Below are positions 42,664 through 51,451 of a stretch of DNA of 64,000 nucleotides, in pieces. The translations under genes and the position numbers were made by a program. Each line of letters opens with the position of its first letter. The stretch's first letter is position 1. The stretch is from Bacillota bacterium (GTDB lineage Bacteria; Bacillota; Bacilli; Paenibacillales; UBA4045), in contig JAEZQY010000029.1 of NCBI GenBank assembly GCA_023441055.1, positions 186,001-250,000 on the forward strand. Reading direction: 5' to 3'. Under the pieces are notes generated by a model that saw nothing but the letters and a program-made list of their open reading frames with translations, was not told the DNA's origin and made no database searches.

Positions 42664-43077
42664 TTAAACCCGCTCAGATGGTGCCACCTTAACACCCTGT
42701 TCTGCGAACACTTTCTGCGCGACCTTCAGTGCATTCAGCACACTCGGAAATCCGGTATAAGGGATGAGATGCATCATGCAGCCAACAATCTCTTCTGGTT
42801 GCAGGCCGACACTAAGTCCAGTTTTGATATGCATCTCAATCTGCGGTTTACCTTGCGCGACGAGCGCAGTAATCGTAGTAAGAACCTTCTGCTTATTATC
42901 CAATCCGGGGCGTGAATAGATGTCACCGAATGCGAATTCAACAACGTATCGGGTTAAATCAGGCGCAATATCTTGAAGGCCTTCCCCAATGTCCATGAAG
43001 CCCGTTGGGTTGTCATCACTCGATGATGTGAGCTCCTTTATCTTCTCTATCCCTTGCTGATAACGATCCTTAGCCAT
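42664..43077 (-). CDS. Carboxymuconolactone decarboxylase family protein
   Basis: 137-residue CMD-domain protein. FAFGDIYSRPGLDNKQKVLTTI and PQIEMHIKTGLSVGLQPEEIVGCMMHLIPYTGFPS match gamma-CMD proteins. The AhpD-type CxxC redox pair is absent, so a peroxidase role is unlikely. AAGGAGGAC precedes ATG 43077. Monocistronic; substrate unknown. Confidence 0.88.
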   Translation of the reverse strand: MAKDRYQQGIEKIKELTSSSDDNPTGFMDIGEGLQDIAPDLTRYVVEFAFGDIYSRPGLDNKQKVLTTITALVAQGKPQIEMHIKTGLSVGLQPEEIVGCMMHLIPYTGFPSVLNALKVAQKVFAEQGVKVAPSERV

Positions 43078-43125
43078 TCCAGCGTCCTCCTTGGATTAAA
43101 TTCTCTATGTGCTTGCATGTACTAG

Positions 43126-43611
43126 TTAATTTCTACTTGCGTGCAACCTTTGATGCAGCTGATGCACTTGTTGCGCGAACTCAGGAACGGGACCCTCTAC
43201 TTCGGTATCACGAATAACCTCTTGTATCGGCAAATTCCGAACGCGCGACGGCGCAACCCCCATCTCACTTAACCATCGGACTAACTGCTCTGACGAACTC
43301 GCATAGACGATCCTCCCTAACCCTACCCAACCGTGGGCAGCAGCGCACATCGGGCAATGCTCTCCAGACGTATATACAGTCGCCTGGCTTCTCTCTTCAG
43401 GTGTCATGTGATTAGCTGCCCATCGCGCAATAGCGAATTCCGGATGCTGGGTATGGTCACCGCCTGCCACATGGTTATGGTCTTCGAACAGCACCTCTCC
43501 ATCGGCTGAAACCAGTACAGAGCCGAATGGCTCGTCACCTTTTTCAAGCGCGGCTTCTGCTAATTCAACACAACGGCGCAAGTGCTTCAAATCGGCATCA
43601 CTTATCATCAT
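43126..43611 (-). CDS. Nucleoside/guanine deaminase-like zinc enzyme
   Basis: 161-residue cytidine-deaminase-fold enzyme. Zinc ligands and catalytic Glu are in QHPEFAI (HxE) and SGEHCPMCAAAH (CxxC). The PCxxC proline is replaced by His (HCPMC). It resembles guanine deaminase and TadA-like small deaminases; the substrate is a base or nucleoside. ATG 43611 has GAGGAG at a good distance; the longer frame to 43656 lacks an SD. Confidence 0.85.
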   Translation of the reverse strand: MMISDADLKHLRRCVELAEAALEKGDEPFGSVLVSADGEVLFEDHNHVAGGDHTQHPEFAIARWAANHMTPEERSQATVYTSGEHCPMCAAAHGWVGLGRIVYASSSEQLVRWLSEMGVAPSRVRNLPIQEVIRDTEVEGPVPEFAQQVHQLHQRLHASRN

Positions 43612-43751
43612 TTCACACTCCTCATATACGTTATTGTACCAACGACACTTCCTCATATAGTTCTACCATATCGCAATCACCGCCGAAGTCAAATCTCATG
43701 TAAAATAAGACTTACATAATGACATTGCCTGCTCCTACCCTTTCCCCTAAC

Positions 43752-43789
43752 CATAAAGAGACAATACCTAAGCGGATTGTCTCTTTATG
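43752..43789 (-). terminator. Terminator after the PIN toxin gene
   Basis: CATAAAGAGACAAT (43752-43765) pairs perfectly with ATTGTCTCTTTATG (43776-43789). Confidence 0.75.
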
Positions 43790-43802
43790 TAACATGCTCT
43801 AT

Positions 43803-44273
43803 TCATTCTTGTGTTAAATTTATAATGACCTCTTTAGGAGTATAATAATCGCAATTTGTAATTACTTTAAATCCCTTGTCCCAGGTTAGCACAGGAATCC
43901 CTTGTTCCTTACTTATAACACTTAGTTTTATATCAATCAAATCCAGCTTAAGAGTCGGATACAACTTCAGAGTTTCACGTATTGTTGCACTTGCCTCAAC
44001 ACCGTCTGCTTCAATAAGAACTGTGATCATCTTCGCAATTCTCTCACGAGGTACTTTATACATCTTTTCCATTACAAATACCATTTCTTCAACGACGGCA
44101 TCAGAAAAGACAAGTATGATCTTACCTTCATTTATAAGTCGAACAAGCTGTTTTGTATAGGTGACCATACTTGTAATCATTTCCTCTTGCGCATCACTAA
44201 CCGCTGCCGCAATATCTTGATCGCCAACTAGAATTCTTAACCCTATGTTGGCATCTGCTGTGAACTTTCGCAT
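43803..44273 (-). CDS. PIN-domain ribonuclease toxin
   Basis: 156-residue VapC-like protein. Conserved acids of the PIN active site are visible: TADANI (D7), DAVVEEMVF, LDLIDIKL and LTWDKGFK. PIN toxins cut tRNA or other RNA and are neutralised by the partner gene just upstream on the same strand. More AT-rich than the flanking genes, in line with acquisition. No SD stronger than GGGGGAGAAA is seen. Confidence 0.88.
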   Translation of the reverse strand: MRKFTADANIGLRILVGDQDIAAAVSDAQEEMITSMVTYTKQLVRLINEGKIILVFSDAVVEEMVFVMEKMYKVPRERIAKMITVLIEADGVEASATIRETLKLYPTLKLDLIDIKLSVISKEQGIPVLTWDKGFKVITNCDYYTPKEVIINLTQE

Positions 44274-44290
44274 AAAAATTTCTCCCCCTA

Positions 44291-44566
44291 TTATGTCTGA
44301 CGGGCCAAGTCATCAGCAATCATCTCCTCACGGTATTGATCTCTGACTTCTCTTACGTCTATCAACGGTTGATCGAGATCATCCCAGATCCCAAACGCAT
44401 CTAATATTGATTTTCTTTTAATGCCACGAACAATTACTTCATCACCAATATATTCAAACTCTAACCTATCGCCCTCTCCAATACCGAGTATATTTCTAAG
44501 TTTAATAGGTATCGCAACAACTCCCTTAGCCGACAACTTTCCAGTCTCTACTTTGTAATTTTCCAT
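44291..44566 (-). CDS. AbrB/MazE-type antitoxin
   Basis: 91-residue DNA-binding antitoxin. The swapped-hairpin AbrB domain is GKLSAKGVVAIPIKLRNILGIGEGDRLEF, and the C-terminal charged tail (VREVRDQYREEMIADDLARQT in part) would bind the PIN toxin. It precedes the toxin gene by 17 bases. AAGTAA-TGT-TTACTT (about 44668) upstream is a possible operator. Confidence 0.87.
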   Translation of the reverse strand: MENYKVETGKLSAKGVVAIPIKLRNILGIGEGDRLEFEYIGDEVIVRGIKRKSILDAFGIWDDLDQPLIDVREVRDQYREEMIADDLARQT

Positions 44567-45052
44567 GTTTTAATATGTCCCCTTAAGCTCGACCAACCTT
44601 AGAGGTACCATATAAAGTATTTGATTTTCAATTATGGTTTTTTGGTCTCGCATCAATTTGTTTTAGTAAGTAATGTTTACTTATTTCATTTTGTTGTTTT
44701 TTTGGTTTACGAGGTTTTTATACTTTCCAATCTGTATCTGTAGTCAATACATAAGGTGTTCTGAAATTTCTTTTTTTATACTATATCATCGTCTATACAA
44801 GTACTTCATACCAATCAACTCCTTCATTTCGTAACAGGTCCTCTATCTACATATTATCACACACCCACATATAAGTCAAACCTTTCAGTTAGTTTAACTA
44901 ATAATTGAGTGTCTAAGTGGGCAAGTAATTAGCTTATACTCCAACCCTGACTCCACCCCGCGTATTAACTGAATTCACGATCCATCCATCGTCTTTATCT
45001 TGTGCAGCAATATACAGATGAATCTCCGTATCCCCAGGTTTCTTGTCTACCC
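44567..45052. other. AT-rich gap with a possible 3' gene remnant
   Basis: About 480 bases with no intact gene. From 45052 down to a TAA near 44934 the minus strand is open and reads GDTEIHLYIAAQDKDDGWIV then NSVNTRGGVRVGV. Its normal codon use contrasts with the AT-rich surroundings, so it may be the 3' end of a lost gene; I do not recognise it. The rest is T-rich and featureless. Confidence 0.35.
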
Positions 45053-45091
45053 GCGAAGAGCCCCGCTCTCCTATTCGGGAGCGGGGCTTCG
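45053..45091 (-). terminator. Terminator after the rhamnogalacturonan lyase gene
   Basis: CGAAGAGCCCCGCTCTC pairs with GGGAGCGGGGCTTCG around a short loop, just past the stop at 45112. Confidence 0.85.
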
Positions 45092-45111
45092 ATTGATCAC
45101 GGCAGGTTCTC

Positions 45112-48100
45112 TTATTCAGCTTGCCACTGCTGAAGCAGCAGACTCGCCTGGTAGAACAAGTGTTGTCTTGCTAACGGAGAGAGCGTATCCTTCTTCGTCA
45201 GATGGTCAAGCTCACCCAAGAATTTAGTAATGAAATGAATCGCTTGCTTCGTTGATCCCTTCTCATCATGATGCTTGGCTTGCTTCAGGGCATTCTTCAA
45301 TCGGTTAACAATCGAACCCGCCACATCGCCTGATTGGATATAGTCGTTCAACAAATTCTCCAGCACGGACAGGTCGCCCTGCTCGCCATCTACTGTATAG
45401 TATGCGTTTGGCACAGGTAGCTGCCTATTCTGCACGTCATTACGGATGTCCTCACCTAGATAGAAGCCCAAGTGCGCTGGCTGGTTATACATCGCGTTCT
45501 GCGCGTTCACCGCCATCCGGTATAGCGGATCATGCATCAGTGTATAGATGACATGGTCCGTCGGAATATCGGTTGTATAGATTCTTAATGCGTTATTGTC
45601 GCTAGTACGAACAAGTACCTCGTCACGCCAGTCTCCGAGAATATCTGCGATCAGACTTGGATTCGCCTTCGTTCCATTGTTGGAGTAGGTTCCGGTCAAT
45701 GCCTGAAGGGTCACCAGCTCGCTATGTCCAGTTGCGTTATCATAGATCAGCTTCGTGATGGATGGCGGTTGTGTAGCATTCAGATTATCTGGCCCATCGA
45801 AGAACTCGCTAAGCAGGTCACCGTCCCAATACAGGATGAAGTTAACAGGAGCCTTATTCGCCACTCCAATGTCCCCGACTTCGGTTGTAATCAGCTTGCC
45901 GCTCGCCATGTTATACATAGGTGTCCCTGACGCCCAAACCTCGAAGCCTGGCATCGCTGTTACATTCGCCGCAACACCGCGCCCAACATCACCTAGGTTT
46001 GCCGAATATGTCCACACAGGCTCCCCTGTAGAACCGCGAACCAAGCTTACGTTGTTCGGAGGCCCCGATTCATGCGGCTGGAACACATAGATCTCATTGC
46101 TGTCAGGCACCATTGCCGCTACATGCAGCGCATCGCCGTGGCCCCCAGCTACTGTACCTCTTGTTCCATTGGTGCTCCACACGATCGTGCCATCGTGGTC
46201 CAGTGTGATGCCACCAAGCACAACCTCCTGATACCCGTCAAAATCCAGATCGGCCACCTGCAGGTTATGATTGCCCTGATTATTGCCAGCGTTCCAATCC
46301 GCTAGCTTAAAGCTCCAAATCTCCACAATTTCACCGTCGATGAACTGATAAGCTGCCACAAAGTGTGGACCATAGTGCCCGCGCACCTCAATAACTGTGG
46401 GATATGGCTCCGCGCCGGGCAGGCCATTCTTCGGCATATAGGCCACCGCGCCATTGAAGCGGTCGCTGCGGTTATTGTTGTTATCACCCCAGTTGGGACT
46501 GATCGCATACGGTGCGAAGTAATCAACGGTATCGACCGGCTGGCCAGTTCCACCATGGAATACTGTGAATGTTTCAGGTCCCGACGCCACTCTGCCAAGT
46601 GCCGTGTTATTGACCTGATTATCCATTGCCGGGTTCGCAAGTCCGCCTACCCATACCGCCGACGGATCACCCAATACCCATGCTGGTGTATCCGTGCGAT
46701 CATCAATTGTGCCATCCGCTTTAGGCAGATATCCCCGGGTACCGTCGGCTGTCTTAATCGCCAGCTCAGCTATTCCATCCTGATCCAGATCATAGAAGTT
46801 AAATGCGCTGTGATGCGCACTGGACACGATATTGATACCTAGGTTAATTCTCCAGAGCAGCTTGCCCTCAAGAGTATATAAGTCGAATATCGTCTCGCCG
46901 GTGTGTCGGTTGGCTAGGCCTGGGTCCTGCGCCTGAGACGGATACCATTTCACGAGAATCTCATACTGTCCATCGCCGTTAACATCCGCAACAGAGACAT
47001 CATTAGCCGTGTAGGTAATCGGATCCGCATTGGATGTCGCGCCGTAAGCAAGCGCTGGGTTTGGCCGATCCGCTGGCCGCTGCAAGGGGATGTCCATATA
47101 ATTATGGACCCATGTCTCCGCAGGCTTGCTAATTGCACCGGTGTTTACGGTCTCCACCACATAGCTGTCTCCTGCATGACCATCTGCATCCATATAATTA
47201 AGCGTTGTAATCGGAGATCCGTTGACCTTAACGCCATTTCTGTACACATTGAATGTTGCACCCATGTTGTATTCCGAAGCGAGCAGACGCCAAGTTACGA
47301 GTATGCCTTCCCCGCTGTTCTCAGGAACGGCCACTACTCCTCTATCCAGCCATTCCATGGAGTATGGCAAGGAAGTGATCTTGTCCCGATGGCGGTTCTC
47401 AATGTGAAGCTTCGCCTTAAGCCCCATTCTCTCGACTGCTACATCCGGGACACTGATCAGCGTCCCCTCGTAGGAGAACACACCCTGTTCATCCGGGTCA
47501 TAGACCAATTCCGCTGGTATCTTGGACCAAGGAACCTCTGTTAGCTCCCAGGTTACGCCTACCGATTCGGTACTGCCGCCTGCCACCTTAACGTTAACAG
47601 CTGTCGGCAGGTTAAGCCCTGACTCATCGGCTACGTCTCCAATGTATACGGTCTTAAACCAGCTCTGCCACGAATTGCTGTCGGCCGCTCCTGGACGCTC
47701 CGGCAAGAAGTCATAGGGCAGCACTTCTGTTATCGTATCCTCTGATAGAGGCTTGGTGAAGAAATAGAGGTTATCTATACCATTATCCACAACATTGATA
47801 TTCTGTGTGGCCGCGCGCTCGCCAGTAAGCACGAATGAACTGATTTGACTTCCCTCGAAGGGGAGCGACACCACCGATGGAGCCTCCGTAACGTCATCTC
47901 TCGGAACAAGGGAAACCGTCGCCATCATCGTATCAAAATCAAACACAATGCCTACGGTATACCAGCTATCAACCTCCGTGTAATCAAAAGCATGATACCG
48001 TTCACCGCTCCAGAAGTTAGCGGGATTCGTGCCCGTCGGGCCCGGTAAATTCCCCGCGAACGCGCCTATCGTCCTTACGCCATTATAGGTGCCTGTTCTT

Positions 48101-49545
48101 AAACTTAACAGAACATTGGTCCCATCCTGGAAGCTTAGATTAAACGTATTCTGAGGGGTGGCAACTGCTGGAACCTTCCAGTCAAGATTCGCATATACCT
48201 TACTGCCGGAGACGGCATAAGGTAAATCCCCTTTACCGCCGCGGTTACCCGAGCCGGACGCGTCAAATCTGAAGTAATAATTGGCTAGAGGCGCATCTTC
48301 CCTGGCAAGCGTATGGTAAGTGCCGCCGGCGAATATCCATAGCGGGCTGGCAGCATCTCCAGCGAAGTTGCTGCCGAACTCCAGCGTGTACCCTTCCGCT
48401 ATCAGGGCGGAGAAGTCTGGGGTAGGTTCAGCTGTCGACGGAATATAGTGGACATGGATCGGTACGCTATCCGTGATGGCGTCATCCATATTGGATACAG
48501 CTGTAAGAATCGCATCCCCCTCGCCAATCGCGGTAACCGTTACACTGTTATCCTCATTGACAACGATGGCTGCAATTTCTTCGTCACTGATCGACCACGT
48601 GAACGTCCTGTCGGTTGCATTAACCGGCATGACAACCGCGCTGAACGAGGCTGAATGCTTATCGGCCAGCGAACCTTCTCCATATTCCAAACTCGCGGAG
48701 GTCGGAGATATCGTTAGTTCGCTTGGGTTTATGATCGGTTCCTCTAAGCCGGACGAAGCAGCCTTGAATTGGATATTATCAACGCGCATCCCATAGGTGT
48801 TCTCATCCCATTCGATGCCCTCTACGGCATTAAATCTTGCCCAGTTCTGTCCGCTTGCCCTGCTCGCGCCTATCTGCATACTGGTCAAACTATCTGAGCC
48901 TATTGCGATTGGCTGCGGCGTGGTGTATGTCCTCGCATCGCCATCAGTCATACTGATTGACGCCTCTTGTAACCGAAGATCAACATTCATCGTTACCGAA
49001 AGCTTCGTCAGGCGCGGTACTCCTGTTAGTGCCGTAGTGGCGCTTCCAACCGCTGGAGCATTATTAGCGGCCATGTTTCCTGTGTAATAAGATAAGGTCG
49101 CCGGCGAGTTTGCATTCGTACCACCTCCGGCGCTTCGGAGCGTTAGTACTTGATCATCGCCGCTGTTTAGCCGGACATCCAGTGAGTTAGCGCTAGGTCG
49201 GGTAATGTCCACCCACCAGTCGAAGGTTACTTCAACAAGATCGTTACCGGTTAGGTCATAATCGCCGCTATCAAGGGGCAGCGTCCACCAATAACTAGCC
49301 CCGCCGCTTGATGGAGGCTGTACACGAAGCACATTGGAGTCCATATTCTCCACCGTAATTGAACCAGGACCACTTGCTTCCGGAGCCCCGACCACTGTCC
49401 CTGCTAACTCTCCATCCTCAAATTGCAATATGCTGCCCACTTGGATGAAATCAGGTGATGCACCCGATACCCATGCAGGCATAAGCATAATCACCAGTGA
49501 GAATGAGAGAAGTATAGCTGTATACCTCCTAAACCTTCCTTTCAT
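45112..49545 (-). CDS. Multidomain rhamnogalacturonan lyase (PL11) with FIMAH tail
   Basis: 1477-residue secreted enzyme. Signal peptide about 1-29 (ILLSFSLVIMLMPAWVSGA); carbohydrate-binding beta-sandwich about 30-260; BIG2 domain about 275-365; second sandwich about 385-620; Ig-like linker about 640-730; PL11 catalytic domain about 740-1370 (MEWLDRGVVAVPENSGEG, NGDGQYEILVKWYP, DLDQDGIAELAIKTADGT, GDWRDEVLVRTSDN); FIMAH cell-surface domain about 1395-1475. PL11 cleaves the rhamnogalacturonan I backbone of pectin. ATG 49545 has GAGGAG upstream; single-gene unit. Confidence 0.92.
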   Translation of the reverse strand: MKGRFRRYTAILLSFSLVIMLMPAWVSGASPDFIQVGSILQFEDGELAGTVVGAPEASGPGSITVENMDSNVLRVQPPSSGGASYWWTLPLDSGDYDLTGNDLVEVTFDWWVDITRPSANSLDVRLNSGDDQVLTLRSAGGGTNANSPATLSYYTGNMAANNAPAVGSATTALTGVPRLTKLSVTMNVDLRLQEASISMTDGDARTYTTPQPIAIGSDSLTSMQIGASRASGQNWARFNAVEGIEWDENTYGMRVDNIQFKAASSGLEEPIINPSELTISPTSASLEYGEGSLADKHSASFSAVVMPVNATDRTFTWSISDEEIAAIVVNEDNSVTVTAIGEGDAILTAVSNMDDAITDSVPIHVHYIPSTAEPTPDFSALIAEGYTLEFGSNFAGDAASPLWIFAGGTYHTLAREDAPLANYYFRFDASGSGNRGGKGDLPYAVSGSKVYANLDWKVPAVATPQNTFNLSFQDGTNVLLSLRTGTYNGVRTIGAFAGNLPGPTGTNPANFWSGERYHAFDYTEVDSWYTVGIVFDFDTMMATVSLVPRDDVTEAPSVVSLPFEGSQISSFVLTGERAATQNINVVDNGIDNLYFFTKPLSEDTITEVLPYDFLPERPGAADSNSWQSWFKTVYIGDVADESGLNLPTAVNVKVAGGSTESVGVTWELTEVPWSKIPAELVYDPDEQGVFSYEGTLISVPDVAVERMGLKAKLHIENRHRDKITSLPYSMEWLDRGVVAVPENSGEGILVTWRLLASEYNMGATFNVYRNGVKVNGSPITTLNYMDADGHAGDSYVVETVNTGAISKPAETWVHNYMDIPLQRPADRPNPALAYGATSNADPITYTANDVSVADVNGDGQYEILVKWYPSQAQDPGLANRHTGETIFDLYTLEGKLLWRINLGINIVSSAHHSAFNFYDLDQDGIAELAIKTADGTRGYLPKADGTIDDRTDTPAWVLGDPSAVWVGGLANPAMDNQVNNTALGRVASGPETFTVFHGGTGQPVDTVDYFAPYAISPNWGDNNNNRSDRFNGAVAYMPKNGLPGAEPYPTVIEVRGHYGPHFVAAYQFIDGEIVEIWSFKLADWNAGNNQGNHNLQVADLDFDGYQEVVLGGITLDHDGTIVWSTNGTRGTVAGGHGDALHVAAMVPDSNEIYVFQPHESGPPNNVSLVRGSTGEPVWTYSANLGDVGRGVAANVTAMPGFEVWASGTPMYNMASGKLITTEVGDIGVANKAPVNFILYWDGDLLSEFFDGPDNLNATQPPSITKLIYDNATGHSELVTLQALTGTYSNNGTKANPSLIADILGDWRDEVLVRTSDNNALRIYTTDIPTDHVIYTLMHDPLYRMAVNAQNAMYNQPAHLGFYLGEDIRNDVQNRQLPVPNAYYTVDGEQGDLSVLENLLNDYIQSGDVAGSIVNRLKNALKQAKHHDEKGSTKQAIHFITKFLGELDHLTKKDTLSPLARQHLFYQASLLLQQWQAE

Positions 49546-49662
49546 ACGCTTCACTCCTCGTTTTAATAGATTTAGTGCTTGATACAAATTGTATCAATAC
49601 GGAGTGTCGCAATTGAACTCAAAAATCAGTGAATCCCTATCAATAATCAGACATAGACCGAT

Positions 49663-50469
49663 TTACTTCATAGGCTGGCTGGATTGCATGGCATGACTCT
49701 TATAATCCGTAGGTGAGACACCGAACTGCTTCTTGAACATTCTGCTGAAGTAGAATTGATCACTGATTCCAACCGCTGAAGCGACCTCCTTCATATAGGT
49801 CTGGCCTTTCATAATTAATTCCGCTGCCTTGTTCATCCGTATATAATTGATATATTGAAATAAGCTCATCCCTACTTGCTCCCTGAATACGCGGCTCAAG
49901 TAGTTCTCGCTGAAATTAACATGATTCGCGATCATTTCTAATGTAAGCTTATCCCGGTAATGCAACCCGATATAGCTAATGACATCGGCAATTTCTTTCT
50001 TAGTCACAGTCGAATCAACAGCTCCAGGAGCATCTGTCCAGAAGCTCAGAGTATCAAAGGCTTCCACGGCGTTCGTTAATACCGCCTCTGAGCTTTTACT
50101 TTCCCATACCTTGGTTTTATTCGCCTCATATTGCTCAGCATTCATCACTGTAATTTTATTGTCGCTTAGCGGGATATAATCCAAGCATTTGTTGATGCAG
50201 GTTTTCAGTGCCGAAGGATGAATCCGATGCTGATGGCATTGTTCTATAAAGGTTTCTACCATCAGCGGAATAGAAGCACTATCATCATTATATAAAGAAG
50301 ACAGAATGGATTTGGAGAAATCCACATAGTTCATGAATGCGATGTCATGATGGAAGACGATGTCATCGCAACGGATAACGGAATGTTCTTCATAGAAGGT
50401 AATCGCGATAGCTTCTTTACAAGCCTGATACTTCTGCCTAGCCTCTTGATAACCGTATAGCTCCAGTCT
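49663..50469 (-). pseudogene. 5'-truncated YesN-like AraC response regulator
   Basis: The 3' part encodes an AraC domain (LEMIANHVNFSENYLSRVF, KEVASAVGISDQFYFSRMF). ATG 50334 would give 223 residues, but coding sequence continues 45 codons upstream without a start: LYGYQEARQKYQACKEAIAI then TFYEEHSVIRCDDIVFHHDI. This is the linker of YesN-type regulators before the HTH. It stops at TGA 50470-50472, three bases before a transposon-end-like repeat. The receiver domain is missing. A short product from ATG 50334 is possible but would lack phosphorylation control. Confidence 0.75.
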
Positions 50470-50473
50470 TCAT

Positions 50474-50642
50474 TGTTGGTGTGCTATTACGCATTGATTT
50501 TCCGCGCCTAGTGTATATATGTTAATGTCACAAGACGCGAAAATAGGAATGTTTGTGTCACAGGATCACTACAAAAACATTCCTACGTAAATAGTGGATA
50601 GCCATGATGTTATACTATTCTTAAAATGTATGTTGGTGTCAC
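50474..50642. mobile_element. Cluster of TGTTNNTGTCAC repeats, possible transposon end
   Basis: TGTTAATGTCACAAGA (50520) and TGTTTGTGTCACAGGA (50550) are direct repeats exactly 30 bases apart. TGTTGGTGTCAC recurs at 50631, and TGTTGGTGTGCT at 50474 is a partial copy. AGGAATGTTT/AAACATTCCT (from 50545) is a perfect inverted repeat. Clustered direct repeats beginning TGT resemble the multi-site ends of Tn7/Tn552-like (TnsB/TniA) transposons. No transposase gene is present. The remaining ~100 bases to the next gene show nothing. Confidence 0.45.
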
Positions 50643-50748
50643 TGTATACCCCTTCACTCTTCATTATAAACAATAGTCCGATCCTAAATTGATAGATTTT
50701 CTAGTCCAGAACTTGTCCATAATCGCCAAATGCCTAAACAAATGATTC

Positions 50749-51435
50749 CTACCTGCTATCAAAATGGAGGTAAGCATGCTTAAGTTGTGCTTTATTATGA
50801 ATATTTTTTTCTTGATAGTTTATATTGAAATTGTCGATGATTATGGCTGCCGCTTTTCCGCTTAAGTCTTCCTCCCACCCATCAACACCAAGTATTTCTT
50901 TAGCCTCTTCATCATTTGAAAAAACGATGATTGGATCTCTTAAATCGTGGGATAATCTCGGCAAGTTGTTAGACGTGGCTTCATCAACTGTAAAGAGTAG
51001 CGTTCCCTCCCCTGTTGCATCAATATCTGTATACAGGAATTTTCCTGTTAAAATAGTTGTGCCAGTGAATTGAATAGTTCCAACTGGTATATCATCCGAA
51101 TGAGATATGTTTAATTCCTCCACCTCCATGCCGGCAATTGTGTTTCCCCTTTTTGTATTATTGGCGGAGAATATATTCGTATCATTAATGGTGATTGTTT
51201 TATCCGATTCATTATAATTTACTCTTGCACCTAGATTCTCAGCAATAAATCTTACAGGGACATACGCCCTATTATTGTAATTTATCGTTACATACCCTTC
51301 TTCTACATTCATTTTGTGATTATTTATCTCGTATGAAACTGGGAAAAGAATTGCTTCTATAGAATCTTTAGCGTAAACAATTGATGAAGAAAATATAGTT
51401 ACTAACCCAAGAACTAATAATATTTTATTCTTCAT
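50749..51435 (-). CDS. Small exported copper-amine-oxidase-N (stalk) domain protein
   Basis: 228 residues. Signal peptide about 1-22 (ILLVLGLVTIFSSSIVYA), then one stalk domain (about 25-90: PVSYEINNHKMNVEEG, AYVPVRFIAENLGARVNYNE, KTITIND). The C-terminal 130 residues are not recognised. ATG 51435 follows GAGG. AT-rich like its neighbours; it follows the next gene by 16 bases and is probably co-transcribed. Confidence 0.78.
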   Translation of the reverse strand: MKNKILLVLGLVTIFSSSIVYAKDSIEAILFPVSYEINNHKMNVEEGYVTINYNNRAYVPVRFIAENLGARVNYNESDKTITINDTNIFSANNTKRGNTIAGMEVEELNISHSDDIPVGTIQFTGTTILTGKFLYTDIDATGEGTLLFTVDEATSNNLPRLSHDLRDPIIVFSNDEEAKEILGVDGWEEDLSGKAAAIIIDNFNINYQEKNIHNKAQLKHAYLHFDSR

Positions 51436-51451
51436 AATGGACCTCATTTCA

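Noticed and set aside
42664..43077. AhpD-type peroxidase
   Set aside because: The CxxC redox motif is missing; only the general CMD fold is supported.
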